From positions 1,427,001-1,491,000 of the forward strand of contig NZ_CP092109.1 of NCBI RefSeq assembly GCF_025263685.1: a DNA stretch of 64,000 bases. The letters run 5' to 3'. The notes beneath the pieces were generated by a model that was not told the origin of the DNA, did no database searches, and was given only the letters and a program-made list of their open reading frames with translations. Of this stretch, positions 39,156 through 47,775 are shown piece after piece. Position 1 is the first letter of the stretch. Each line of letters starts with the position of its first letter. The translations under genes were made by a program, and so were the position numbers. Source of the stretch: Geoalkalibacter halelectricus (GTDB lineage: Bacteria; Desulfobacterota; Desulfuromonadia; Desulfuromonadales; Geoalkalibacteraceae).

Positions 39156-39272
39156 ATGCCGTGGTTGCGTGGTGGACAACGGCCGGCGTCGCGGGTATCA
39201 TGCCACAGCGTCCTGATGGGACCGCGCCATCGTCGCGAACGGATCATTTCGAAGGGCCAAGGGGATTTTTTC

Positions 39273-39515
39273 ATGCGCCTGGTGCAGGTCGTCTGCGGAT
39301 GGCTGTTATTGACGCTGAGTCTGTATGTTTTTTTTCTTGGCTGGCGAGACTTCACCGGAGAAAGTGCGCGTATGTCCCGCTACATGGGAGAGCGCCTGGG
39401 GATCTCGCGGCCCTTCTGGAGCCAGCCGGGAGTTTCCGAGATGGCCGGCGGCAGCACCGGCGCCCTGGTGGGGTTGGTGCTGATGGTGAGCGGGCTGGTG
39501 CCGCCGCGGCGTTGA
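39273..39515 (+). CDS. Small two-helix membrane protein, unknown
   Basis: The 80-residue product begins MRLVQVVCGWLLLTLSLYVFFLGW (first helix) and ends with GSTGALVGLVLMVSGLVPPRR (second helix), joined by a short polar loop (FTGESARMSRYMGERLGISRP). AAGGGGA precedes the ATG by 9 bases. Codon use is like the neighbours. It sits between the sodB terminator and the TPR gene. No family is recognised. Confidence 0.6.
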   Translation: MRLVQVVCGWLLLTLSLYVFFLGWRDFTGESARMSRYMGERLGISRPFWSQPGVSEMAGGSTGALVGLVLMVSGLVPPRR

Positions 39516-39630
39516 GTGGGTTGAGCCTGGCCTTTGCCATCTGGTATAGTTCCTGTTTACCTCGGAGCTTCGGGCTCCAGGTCTTATTTCGCCTGCGATT
39601 TCCCAGTGGGGGCGGGCTGTCGGAGTTGGC

Positions 39631-40905
39631 ATGGAAGAAGAATTCGACGATTTTGACGATTACGACTATTTTGACGAGGATGAGGACGAGGAGCGCCTCG
39701 AACTGGCGCAGATAGCCCTGGATCGGGGCGAGAGCGAAACGGCCCTGGATCTGATCGAGGAGTACCTCGAAGACCATCCCTTCGATGTGGAGGCCCTCAA
39801 TATCTGCGCCGTGGCCGCCACCAACCTCGATGACGAGATCAAGGCCCTTGCCCTTTACCTGAAGGCTCTGCGCCTGGATCCCAAAAACGGCGCCATTCAC
39901 CACAACTACGGCGTGCTTCTGGATCGCCTGGGCCGACGCGCCGAGGCCCAGACGCATCTGCGCAAAGCCTTGGCGTACCAACCGGATTTTCCCGAAGCCT
40001 ATGTCAACCTCGGCAATGTCCTTGATGAGCTGGGAGAAACCGATGAAGCTCTGGCCATGTATGACGAAGCCTTGAAGCGGCGCCCCGATTCGGCCGATGC
40101 CTATTTCAACAAGGGCCACGCCCTCAACCGTCTGGGGAGCTACGAGGGGGCCCTGGAGTGTTTTAACGCTGCCCTGCGCATGGAACCCCACGAGCCCAGC
40201 TGCCTGAATGGTGCCGGTTATGCGTTGGCGGGGCTGGGGCGCGACGAGGAGGCGGTACGCTATTACAGTCAAGCCTTGGCGCGCGAAAGCGATAATCCGC
40301 ACTTTTTTTACAACCGCGGCCTGTCATTGATGCGCCTGGGGCGTCTGGACGACGCGGTGCGCGACTTTGACGCCGCCCTGGTTCTGGAACCGGATTTTTT
40401 CGATGCGCTGATTGAAAAAGCCAATGTTCTGGCCGAACGTGGTGATCTCGACCAGGCGCGCCAGTTGCTCCTCAAGGCCGAGGAGCGTGATCCCGCCAGC
40501 CCGGAACCGCCTTTTTACCTGGCTTTGATCTGCGAGCGCGAGGGCGACCACGAGGGCGCTCTCGGCGCTCTGGAGGAAAGCCTGGCACGTGATCCCGATT
40601 CCATTCACAGCCTCAACAACAAAGGCAGCGTGCTTATGGACATGGGGCGCTTGGATGAGGCCCTGGGCTGTTTTGAGGCGATTCTCGAGCGCACCGATGT
40701 CTATCCCCTGGCCCACTATAACCGGGCCTGCATTTTTGCCCTGCAAGGCAAAACCGCCGCTGCGGTGCGCGCCCTGACCCAGGCCTCGCGGCTGGAGCCG
40801 CACTTTCTTCAGGACGCCGCCGAAGATCCGGACTTCGACTGCATTCGCCATCGTCCTTCCTTTCAGAAACTTTTGCGCAGCGCAGCGCGCGAAGAGCGCG
40901 GTTAA
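39631..40905 (+). CDS. TPR repeat protein with an acidic N terminus
   Basis: The 424-residue protein starts with a run rich in Asp and Glu (about residues 2-23; EEEFDDFDDYDYFDEDEDEE) and then has about ten tetratricopeptide repeats from about 30 to 400 (for example AYVNLGNVLDELGETDEALAM). No signal peptide or membrane helix is seen, so it is a cytoplasmic scaffold. The LOG-like gene follows after 6 bases, suggesting co-transcription. Partner proteins cannot be inferred. Confidence 0.9.
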   Translation: MEEEFDDFDDYDYFDEDEDEERLELAQIALDRGESETALDLIEEYLEDHPFDVEALNICAVAATNLDDEIKALALYLKALRLDPKNGAIHHNYGVLLDRLGRRAEAQTHLRKALAYQPDFPEAYVNLGNVLDELGETDEALAMYDEALKRRPDSADAYFNKGHALNRLGSYEGALECFNAALRMEPHEPSCLNGAGYALAGLGRDEEAVRYYSQALARESDNPHFFYNRGLSLMRLGRLDDAVRDFDAALVLEPDFFDALIEKANVLAERGDLDQARQLLLKAEERDPASPEPPFYLALICEREGDHEGALGALEESLARDPDSIHSLNNKGSVLMDMGRLDEALGCFEAILERTDVYPLAHYNRACIFALQGKTAAAVRALTQASRLEPHFLQDAAEDPDFDCIRHRPSFQKLLRSAAREERG

Positions 40906-40911
40906 ACGCTC

Positions 40912-41367
40912 ATGGCGGCGCGCCGGATGGTTGGTGTCATCGGAGCCGGAGCGGCTTCTCCCCAGGGCGAGGACTGGGCTTATGAAGTCGGCCGTTTGAT
41001 CGCCCTGCGCGGCGCCGTGCTGGTTTGCGGCGGCCTCGGCGGGGTGATGGCCGCGGCCTGCCGCGGCTGCGTGGAAGCCGGCGGCGAGACCCTGGGAATT
41101 CTCCCCGGCCCCGAGGGCCAGGCCGCCAATCCCTGGGTGACACATCCCGTGGTGACCAACATGGGGCATGCCCGCAATGTCATCATTGCCCACACGGCGC
41201 AAGCCCTGGTGGCCGTGGAAGGGGAATACGGCACCCTATCGGAAATCGCCATCGCTTTGAAACTGGGTCGTACCGTGGCCGCCCTCGGCGGGTGGCCGGG
41301 GATTCGCGGTGTTTCCTATGTGGATTCACCCGCGGCGGCCGTTGATCTGATTTTTCAGCATCTCTAG
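40912..41367 (+). CDS. TIGR00725-type LOG-like protein (possible nucleotide phosphoribohydrolase)
   Basis: The 151-residue protein has the Rossmann-like fold of the TIGR00725/LOG group: VGVIGAGAASPQGEDWAYEVGRLIA at the start, VCGGLGGVMAAACRG (nucleotide loop) near 43, NVIIAHTAQALVAVEGEYGTLSEIA near 94. The GGxGTxxE-like motif is EGEYGTLSE. LOG proteins cleave nucleoside monophosphates to free base and ribose 5-phosphate; activity here is not shown. The TAG stop (41365-41367) lies inside the end of a MITE-like repeat, so the element supplies the end of this gene. Confidence 0.85.
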   Translation: MAARRMVGVIGAGAASPQGEDWAYEVGRLIALRGAVLVCGGLGGVMAAACRGCVEAGGETLGILPGPEGQAANPWVTHPVVTNMGHARNVIIAHTAQALVAVEGEYGTLSEIAIALKLGRTVAALGGWPGIRGVSYVDSPAAAVDLIFQHL

Positions 41368-41532
41368 GAGGCTGTCGGACTATCCATGCGCCGGCTGCAA
41401 ATCCGGCTGTTTGGCCCGGATTCCGGCTCCTTTTCGGCACGTAGCTACGGCTATGCACTCTCAAAGGAGCCAAAATCCGGACTCAAACATCCAAATTTTC
41501 ACTTCGGCCCGGATAGTCCGACAGCCTCCTAG
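41364..41532. mobile_element. MITE-like palindromic element (no transposase)
   Basis: Perfect 22-bp terminal inverted repeats (41364-41385 and 41511-41532), whose outer ends are CTAGGAGGCTGTCGGA and its complement, bound a 169-base non-coding unit. A TA within CTAG lies at each end, as for elements moved by IS630/Tc1-type transposases, which duplicate TA. A second nested palindrome lies inside: CCGGATT (41416-41422) with AATCCGG (41474-41480), and GGCTCCTTT (41425-41433) with AAAGGAGCC (41463-41471). The left TA forms part of the TAG stop of the LOG-like gene. Other copies should exist elsewhere in the genome. Confidence 0.75.
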
Positions 41533-41578
41533 GCCGCGGCTTGGCGTCGCGGTCAAACCTGGAGGGAGATCTGTCGCC

Positions 41579-42640
41579 ATGCCCCTGGATCTGACGCGCT
41601 CACGGGAGTTTTCCGCCAAGGTCATCGATTGGATTCGCGGCAAGGGGAGGGTGCTGATCATGGCGCACGACAATCCCGATCCCGACTCCCTGGCCGCCGC
41701 AACCGCCCTGCGCCATCTTTTGCAGGTGACCCTCGGCATCGAGGCGACCGTGGCCTTCGGCGGCATCATCGGCCGCGGCGAGAACCGTCAGATGGTCAAG
41801 GAACTGGAAATCAAGGCGTTTCCCATCCACACCCTCGATCTCAACCAGTTCAACGTCGTCTGCATGGTCGACACCCAACCGGGCACGGGCAACAATTCCT
41901 TCCCCGCCGACCGGCCGGTGCACCTGGTCATCGACCACCATCCCCCCCGCGCAACCTGCGACGCCTGTCCCTGGGTCGACATCCGTGAGGATTACGGCGC
42001 TTCGGCAACCATTCTCTACGAGTACCTGGTTGCCCAAAAGGTGAGTATCGGCACCAAGTTGGCGACCATTTTGTTCTATGCCATCAAATCGGAGACCCAG
42101 GATTTGGGCCGCGAATGGTGCCGCGCCGATCGCGAGGCCTACCTGCAACTGCTGCCCCTGGTCAACAACCGGATTCTTTTCAACATCACCCAGTCCAAGG
42201 TGCCCCGGGAGTATTTTAGCGCCTTCAACAAAGCGATCAGCACCGCAGTGATTTACGACGGTGTCTTGGTGTTCAACCTGTTCGACATCCACCACCCGGA
42301 CATCGTTGCCGAAATGGCTGACTTTCTCATGCGCACCGAGGGCATTGACGTGGTGTTGGGCATGGGCTGTTACAACGGCGACGCGGTGCTGAGTTTTCGC
42401 ACCCTTTCCCATGAGATTTATGCCGGGGAGGTGATGCGCGCGGTGGTCGAGGGCTTGGGCACCGCCGGGGGCCACGGCATGATCGCCGGGGGGCAGGTGC
42501 CCGGTCTGGCCAAGGGCCGTCAGGTACAGGAACAGTTGGCGCACACGCTTACGCGGCGGCTCCTGGAGCGCCTGGGTCGCAGCTTGGACGCGCCCGTGCC
42601 CTTGCTGAGCCCCTCCGAGGAGGACGCGGCGGATTCCTGA
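41579..42640 (+). CDS. DHH-family phosphoesterase (NrnA-like)
   Basis: The 353-residue protein has the DHH fold: AHDNPDPDSLAAATALRHLL near residue 27, VCMVDTQPG near 95 and the DHH motif (Asp119-His120-His121; VIDHHPP). A DHHA1-like C-terminal domain with GGHGMIAGG lies near 300. Such enzymes cleave nano-RNAs, pAp or cyclic dinucleotide products. GGAGG lies 13 bases before the ATG. The longest frame extends left through the MITE, but those extra codons match nothing in the family. Confidence 0.88.
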   Translation: MPLDLTRSREFSAKVIDWIRGKGRVLIMAHDNPDPDSLAAATALRHLLQVTLGIEATVAFGGIIGRGENRQMVKELEIKAFPIHTLDLNQFNVVCMVDTQPGTGNNSFPADRPVHLVIDHHPPRATCDACPWVDIREDYGASATILYEYLVAQKVSIGTKLATILFYAIKSETQDLGREWCRADREAYLQLLPLVNNRILFNITQSKVPREYFSAFNKAISTAVIYDGVLVFNLFDIHHPDIVAEMADFLMRTEGIDVVLGMGCYNGDAVLSFRTLSHEIYAGEVMRAVVEGLGTAGGHGMIAGGQVPGLAKGRQVQEQLAHTLTRRLLERLGRSLDAPVPLLSPSEEDAADS

Positions 42641-42733
42641 GGCGCTGCACTCGGTTTCATTGAACCGGGGGGGAAATTGACAGGCAGGGTGCGGCTGAGT
42701 TATAAGGATTGGCTTCAATGGAGGTTCCTGGCG

Positions 42734-43807
42734 ATGACCCGTTGGTGGCTGATCCCCCTTTTGTTTTTTATTCTGCAGGCTCCTGCCTCCGCGGCGGTGG
42801 AAATCGCGGCCGAAGGTGCGCCCCCGGTGCGTGTTGCCGAAGTCTACTGGCAGGAAGGCACCTATTTCATCGCCATCGACGATATCCTGGCCGCCTTGAA
42901 CATCCGGGGCCGCTGGAATTCGGTGCAGCACACCTACAGTTTTCCCACCCCCCGCGGTACCGCCGTCATTTCTCCGGGTAGCCATTTTGTCAAGGTCGGC
43001 GGCCGGTTTCTGCCTTTGAGCCAGCGTCCGCGCTTTCTCGACAATCGCCTGCGGGTTCCCGAGGACTTCATCACCCAGCAACTCCCCAATCTGCTCAATA
43101 CGGGCGTCTATTACCGCAACCTGGCCCCGCGCGCTCCCGTGCCCGTCGATGAGGACACCACCCTGGACCGGCTCTTCGCCCTGTTGATGCAGGACCAAGG
43201 ACCGCGCGACGTCGGACGGCTGCGCGCCGTGGCTCTCGACCCTGGGCATGGGGGACAGGATACCGGCAGCATCAGCGCCGATGGCACGCGGGAAAAGGAT
43301 GTGGCTCTCGATGTGGCGCGGCACCTGGAGCGCATCCTCAAGATGCGGCTCGGCATTCCGGTCTATTTGAGCCGCGAAGCCGACTATGCCCTGACACCAC
43401 AGCAGCGTCTCGAACCTGCCGCGCGCGCTGAGGTCGACGCCCTGATCTCCCTGCATGCCCAGGCCTCCCTTCGGCCTGAACCCCAAGGGATCGCCCTGGT
43501 GGTGCGGCCGCGCGAGGAATACGAAGGCATGAGCCTGGAGGCGGCCCAGGGTGGCAGCATGAAATTGGCCCAGCATCTGGGCCGCAGTCTGGAGAGGGCC
43601 GGGTTCCAGGTGTCCGGCATCTACCAGGCCCCCCTATTGCCCCTGGGGCGGGGCAACCTGCCGACGGTGTTGGTGGAGATGGGTTATCTCTCCAATCCCG
43701 AGGACCGCGCCCGCCTGACGGATCCCGCCGGCCAGGAAGCCCTGGCCCAGGCCCTGTTTGCCGGCCTGCAAAATTTTGCGGACGAACGAAGAGAGAGGTC
43801 ACGTTGA
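42734..43807 (+). CDS. N-acetylmuramoyl-L-alanine amidase (AmiC type)
   Basis: The 357-residue secreted enzyme cuts the amide between MurNAc and the stem peptide. It has a signal peptide (about 1-22, ending ASAA), a beta-rich module (about 30-140) and the Amidase_3 catalytic domain from about 165. Zinc ligands are in place: His172 in LDPGHGG, the REKDV Glu, His in ISLHAQAS and the VEMGYLSN catalytic Glu. GGAGG 10 bases before ATG 42734 decides the start. The stop overlaps the rph start by one base (TGATG). The amidase-rph-rdgB order is a recurring operon in this group (from memory). Confidence 0.92.
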   Translation: MTRWWLIPLLFFILQAPASAAVEIAAEGAPPVRVAEVYWQEGTYFIAIDDILAALNIRGRWNSVQHTYSFPTPRGTAVISPGSHFVKVGGRFLPLSQRPRFLDNRLRVPEDFITQQLPNLLNTGVYYRNLAPRAPVPVDEDTTLDRLFALLMQDQGPRDVGRLRAVALDPGHGGQDTGSISADGTREKDVALDVARHLERILKMRLGIPVYLSREADYALTPQQRLEPAARAEVDALISLHAQASLRPEPQGIALVVRPREEYEGMSLEAAQGGSMKLAQHLGRSLERAGFQVSGIYQAPLLPLGRGNLPTVLVEMGYLSNPEDRARLTDPAGQEALAQALFAGLQNFADERRERSR

Positions 43808-44538
43808 TGACAGAGATGTTTTCCCGCCCCGACGGACGTCGGGCCGATCAGTTGCGCACCATTGCTTTTCAGCGTGGCTTTACCCGTTACGCTGAGGGCT
43901 CGGTGCTGGTTTCCTTCGGCGAAACCCGGGTTTTATGCAACGCCACCGTGGAGGAGAGCGTTCCATCGTTTCTGCGCGGGGAGGGCCGCGGGTGGGTGAC
44001 GGCCGAATACAGCATGCTGCCGCGCGCTACCCAGGCCCGCAGCCCCCGCGAGGCGAGCCGCGGCAAGGTCGGCGGGCGTACTCACGAGATCCAGCGGCTC
44101 ATCGGCCGCTCCTTGCGCGCCGTGGTTGATCTCGCCGCCCTGGGCGAGCGCACCATTCAGATCGACTGTGATGTGCTTCAGGCCGACGGCGGCACGCGCA
44201 CGGCATCCATTACCGGCGCCTACGTCGCCTTGGTCGATGCGGTGGCGGGTCTTTTGGACCGGGGCTTGATCGCGGCCTCGCCCGTGCGCGAGCCCGTCGC
44301 CGCCGTCAGCGCCGGGTTGGTCGAGGGAGTGCCGCTGCTCGATTTGAATTACGAGGAAGATTTTCGTGCCGCGGTGGATATGAATTTCGTCATTACCGGC
44401 TCAGGGCGGTTCGTCGAAGTGCAGGGAACAGCGGAAGATCACCCCTTCACCCTGGCTGAACTCGATGCCTTGCGGGATCTGGCCCTGGGCGGCTGCCGGG
44501 ATCTGGTGCGGTTGCAGCAGCAGGCTCTGCGGGGTTGA
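43807..44538 (+). CDS. rph: Ribonuclease PH
   Basis: RNase PH trims the 3' end of tRNA precursors by phosphorolysis. The 243-residue chain is the usual length. Family motifs are clear: [22 protein letters not shown] at the N terminus, [42 protein letters not shown], and [19 protein letters not shown] near residue 118 with the metal Asp. The ATG overlaps the amidase stop by one base, implying coupling. It is followed by rdgB after 4 bases. Confidence 0.96.
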   Translation: MTEMFSRPDGRRADQLRTIAFQRGFTRYAEGSVLVSFGETRVLCNATVEESVPSFLRGEGRGWVTAEYSMLPRATQARSPREASRGKVGGRTHEIQRLIGRSLRAVVDLAALGERTIQIDCDVLQADGGTRTASITGAYVALVDAVAGLLDRGLIAASPVREPVAAVSAGLVEGVPLLDLNYEEDFRAAVDMNFVITGSGRFVEVQGTAEDHPFTLAELDALRDLALGGCRDLVRLQQQALRG

Positions 44539-44542
44539 GCCG

Positions 44543-45136
44543 ATGGAGTTGCTGGTTGCCACCCGCAATGCGGGAAAGCTAAAGGAAATCAAGCGTCTTT
44601 TTAGTGAGGTCGGTATCGAGGCGGTGGGCCTGGAGAACTTTCCGGAGCTTGCCGATGTGGAAGAAGATGGTGCCACTTTTGCCGTCAACGCCGAGAAAAA
44701 AGCCAGAACCATTGCCGCCCAGACCGGCCGGGTAACCCTGGCCGACGACTCCGGCTTGGAGGTTGAGGCATTAGGCGGTGCGCCGGGTGTCTTTTCCGCA
44801 CGCTTTGCGGGAGCCGGAGCCGGCGACGCCGACAATAACCGCAAGCTGCTGATTGAGTTGGCCGGCGTTCCCGAAGAAAAGCGTCGCGCCGCGTTTCGTT
44901 GCGTCATGGCCTATTGCACCCCTCAGGGTGCGTGCCGGTTTTTCGAGGGGACTCTGCCCGGCAGGATAATTCATGAGCCCCGCGGCGGTCATGGCTTTGG
45001 CTATGACCCGCTGTTTCTGATTCCGGAGTACGGGAAAACTCTTGCCGAGTTGCCCCTTGACGTGAAAAATCGCATCAGTCACCGCGGGCAGGCCCTGCGC
45101 AAAGTCCTTGCTTATCTGCGCAAGGAATCCGGGTAG
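44543..45136 (+). CDS. rdgB: XTP/dITP diphosphatase (Ham1/RdgB)
   Basis: This 197-residue pyrophosphatase removes deaminated purine nucleotides (XTP, dITP) before they enter DNA or RNA. The N-terminal nucleotide loop is [41 protein letters not shown] lies near residue 70 and [11 protein letters not shown] near 150, as in RdgB. It follows rph by 4 bases. Note it starts with ATG 44543. Confidence 0.95.
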   Translation: MELLVATRNAGKLKEIKRLFSEVGIEAVGLENFPELADVEEDGATFAVNAEKKARTIAAQTGRVTLADDSGLEVEALGGAPGVFSARFAGAGAGDADNNRKLLIELAGVPEEKRRAAFRCVMAYCTPQGACRFFEGTLPGRIIHEPRGGHGFGYDPLFLIPEYGKTLAELPLDVKNRISHRGQALRKVLAYLRKESG

Positions 45137-45370
45137 CCGCGCCGCACAGACCAATAAATTTCAGTTTAATTATTAAAAATTTATGAAATAATTCCCCAAA
45201 AAGGGGCCGGCGCGGGCGCCGGGCGCCTCTTCGAGGCGCTGCTTGTTGCATCCCGCGCAGTTCCATATCTTCGCTTGCTGTGCAAACCAGGGGCTCTCAT
45301 TGATGGTCCTGCAACGACATGGTGTCTTGCAGCCGTCGTTCATGCAACAACTAGAATCAGGAGGAACCTC

Positions 45371-45682
45371 ATGAAAAAAGTAGGAATGGCTTTGGTAGCC
45401 GGTGTGTTTCTTTTGGGTCTTGGGGGCTGCTCCCAATACCTGGCCATTGATGCGGACGAGGAGAATCTGATGCGGCAGGCCATAGCCGCGGCCCAGGAAG
45501 CCAAGGCGGCCAATCAGCAGGCCAATGATGCCGCGGCCCGCGCCGAAGCCGCCGCCAATCGTGCCGAGAGCGCCGCCACCCGTGCCGAAGGCTCGGCCCG
45601 GTCGGCCGCCGACAGCGCGACCAAGGCTGAAAGTGCCGCCGACAAGGCGACCAAGGCCTTTGAGATGACGCTGAGAAAGTAA
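45371..45682 (+). CDS. Alanine-zipper lipoprotein (Lpp-like)
   Basis: The 103-residue protein has a lipoprotein signal ending LGGC (Cys20). A long helix rich in Ala with regular spacing follows (about 32-95; AAAQEAKAANQQAND and AAANRAESAATRAEGSARSAAD). This resembles OprI/Lpp-type trimer helices that link outer membrane and peptidoglycan. The protein ends in LRK, so it may attach to peptidoglycan through Lys, as E. coli Lpp does. GGAGG lies 8 bases before the ATG. A 234-base leader region with no other gene precedes it and a strong terminator follows. Confidence 0.85.
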   Translation: MKKVGMALVAGVFLLGLGGCSQYLAIDADEENLMRQAIAAAQEAKAANQQANDAAARAEAAANRAESAATRAEGSARSAADSATKAESAADKATKAFEMTLRK

Positions 45683-45700
45683 AAACACAGTAAAGCTTCT

Positions 45701-45730
45701 GAAAAGCCCCGGTTCCGGGGCTTTTCAGTT
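45701..45730 (+). terminator. Strong terminator after the Lpp-like gene
   Basis: A perfect 12-bp stem (GAAAAGCCCCGG, 45701-45712, with CCGGGGCTTTTC, 45715-45726) has a two-base loop; the T-rich half forms the terminator tail. Such stability suits an abundant lipoprotein message. Confidence 0.8.
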
Positions 45731-45748
45731 TTCTGGAGCAATGGTGGG

Positions 45749-47257
45749 ATGGCATCCGAGGCGAAGGCTGAAAAACCGATTCTGGTCACCGGAGCAACCG
45801 GCTATATCGGGGGCCGGTTGGTGCCGCGGTTGCTCGATGCCGGTTACCCGGTGCGTGCCATGGTGCGCAATCCGGAAAAAGTACGCGGCCGCGCTTGGGC
45901 AGCTAGAAGCGGGGTGGAGTTGACGCAGGGTGATGTGTTCGATCCTGCCTCCCTGGTCGCGGCCGCCCATGGCTGCCGGGCAGCCTACTACCTCGTCCAC
46001 TCCATGAACCCGAGGGCCGATGATTTTTCCCGTGCGGATCGGCAGGCGGCGCAAAACATGGCCGCTGCCGCCGAGCAGGAAGGCCTCGAGCAGATCATCT
46101 ACCTGAGCGGCCTGGGCGAGGAGGGTGAGGGGCTGAGCAAACACCTGCGCTCGCGTGCCGAGGTGGCGCGGGTTTTGCGCCAGGGTGCAACGCCGGTGAC
46201 GGTTCTGCGCGCCGCCATGATTATCGGTTCGGGCAGTGCTTCCTTTGAAATCCTGCGCTACCTGGTTGAGCGTCTGCCGGTCATGATCACGCCCCGCTGG
46301 ATCGACACGCCTTGCCAGCCCATCGCCGTGCGCAATGTCCTTGCCTATCTCGTCGGCTGCCTCGCTTGCCCGCGGGCTGTTGGAGAGACCTTCGACATCG
46401 GTCAGCCCGAAATCATCTCCTACCGGCGCCTCATGCACATCTACGCCGAAGAAGCCGGTCTACGCCGGCGCCTGATCTTTCCGGTGCCGGTGTTGACTCC
46501 GCGCTTGAGTTCCTACTGGATTCACCTGGTGACGCCGGTACCCGCATCGCTGGCACGACCTCTGGCGGAGGGGCTGCGCAATGAGGTGGTGTGCCGGGAT
46601 CACAGGATTCGCGACCTGATTCCCCAGGATTTGCTCGACGCACGCCAAGCCATACGAGCAGCCTTGGAGAAGACGCAGCGCCGCGAGGTTGAAACCTCCT
46701 GGTCCGACGCCGGGGCGGCGCCGGCGGCGGAATGGGGTTTTGATCATGACCCCGCCTGGGCCGGCGGAACCCTGTTTCAGGATCTGCGCCGCATCCTGGT
46801 CGAGGCCGATGCGCCAACCGTCTGGCGCCAGGTGCTGCGACTCGGCGGTCAGTGCGGTTGGAATTGCGGTGATTGGCTGTGGCGGGTGCGCGGCCTGATC
46901 GACCGTCTGCTGGGTGGTGTCGGATTGCGTCGCACGCAACCAAGCGGCGCGGAGCCTCGGGTGGGCGACACCCTGGATTTTTGGCGGGTGGCGGAGGTGG
47001 AGCCGGAGCGGCGCCTGTTGCTGGTCGCCGAAATGAAACTGCCCGGCCGGGCGACGCTGGAGTTCGAGTTGCGGCAGCAGCCCACCGGGCAAACCGAACT
47101 GCGCCAGATCAACCGTTTCGTGCCGCGCGGCCTCGGCGGTATCATCTATTGGTATCTCGTGACGCCCTTTCACGCCCTGGTGTTTCGCGGCCTCCTGCAG
47201 GGCATCGCGCGTCAGGCCGAGGCGAAAGCGGCTTCCAACATGCGTCCGGAGGGTTGA
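45749..47257 (+). CDS. SDR family NAD(P)-binding protein fused to DUF2867
   Basis: The 502-residue protein begins with an atypical SDR domain (about 10-300; nucleotide loop TGATGYIG at 14-21, YYLVHSMN near 85, YLSGLGEEGEG near 120). A DUF2867 domain follows (about 320-490; SYWIHLVTPVPASLARPLAEGL then LFQDLRRILVEADAPTVWR). DUF2867 has an SRPBCC-like fold, and the next gene is a free SRPBCC protein. Similar proteins sit in stress or light-response clusters elsewhere, but no photolyase or related gene is in the window. Reaction unknown. Confidence 0.88.
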   Translation: MASEAKAEKPILVTGATGYIGGRLVPRLLDAGYPVRAMVRNPEKVRGRAWAARSGVELTQGDVFDPASLVAAAHGCRAAYYLVHSMNPRADDFSRADRQAAQNMAAAAEQEGLEQIIYLSGLGEEGEGLSKHLRSRAEVARVLRQGATPVTVLRAAMIIGSGSASFEILRYLVERLPVMITPRWIDTPCQPIAVRNVLAYLVGCLACPRAVGETFDIGQPEIISYRRLMHIYAEEAGLRRRLIFPVPVLTPRLSSYWIHLVTPVPASLARPLAEGLRNEVVCRDHRIRDLIPQDLLDARQAIRAALEKTQRREVETSWSDAGAAPAAEWGFDHDPAWAGGTLFQDLRRILVEADAPTVWRQVLRLGGQCGWNCGDWLWRVRGLIDRLLGGVGLRRTQPSGAEPRVGDTLDFWRVAEVEPERRLLLVAEMKLPGRATLEFELRQQPTGQTELRQINRFVPRGLGGIIYWYLVTPFHALVFRGLLQGIARQAEAKAASNMRPEG

Positions 47258-47286
47258 AGCCTCCAACTTTCAGCAGGGAGGATGGC

Positions 47287-47766
47287 ATGAAGATCCATCG
47301 GCTGTTTTTTCGCCAGCGCCTGCCCGTCGATCCGGATTCCTGCTGGACATTTTTTTCCGATCCCGCCAACCTGCGCGAAATCACGCCACCGTCCCTGGAT
47401 CTCCGCGTCACCTCGACCCTGCTGCCGCGCATGCATGCCGGCATGATCATCTGCTACCGCATTCGTCCCCTGGCGGGCATGGCCCTGACCTGGGTCACCG
47501 AGATCACCCAGGTGCGTGAGCCGTTTTTCTTTGTCGACGAGCAACGCTTCGGGCCCTACCGCTTCTGGCACCACCAGCATCATTTTCGACCCGTTACCGG
47601 CGGAGTGGAGATGGACGACGAGGTGCATTATGCCCTGCCCCTGGGTTGGTTGGGGGCGGCCGCGAACCAGTTGCTGGTCAGACGGCGGCTGGAGCACATC
47701 TTCAGCTACAGGCGCGAGATCCTTTGTCGACGTTTTGGGGTTATGCCCCAGAACATTGGGCCTTAA
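47287..47766 (+). CDS. SRPBCC (START-like) ligand-binding protein
   Basis: The 159-residue protein starts MKIHRLFFRQRLPVDPDSCWTFFSDPANLREITPPSLDL, a classical SRPBCC/cyclase opening, and continues with ITQVREPFFFVDEQRFGPYRFWHHQHHF and YALPLGWLGAAANQLLVRRRLEHIF. The family binds hydrophobic ligands. GGGAGGATGG precedes the ATG. It lies 29 bases after the SDR-DUF2867 gene and probably shares its transcript. It converges with the L,D-transpeptidase gene. Confidence 0.88.
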   Translation: MKIHRLFFRQRLPVDPDSCWTFFSDPANLREITPPSLDLRVTSTLLPRMHAGMIICYRIRPLAGMALTWVTEITQVREPFFFVDEQRFGPYRFWHHQHHFRPVTGGVEMDDEVHYALPLGWLGAAANQLLVRRRLEHIFSYRREILCRRFGVMPQNIGP

Positions 47767-47775
47767 GTCCTAGCC

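Noticed and set aside
41411-41578. N-terminal extension of the DHH phosphoesterase through the MITE
   Set aside because: The extra codons come from the repeat element, match no family N terminus, and a good GGAGG stands before ATG 41579.
45137-45370. RNA gene or riboswitch in the leader of the Lpp-like gene
   Set aside because: The region has GC-rich and AT-rich blocks and short hairpins, but no pattern of a known RNA family and no convincing -35/-10 pair.
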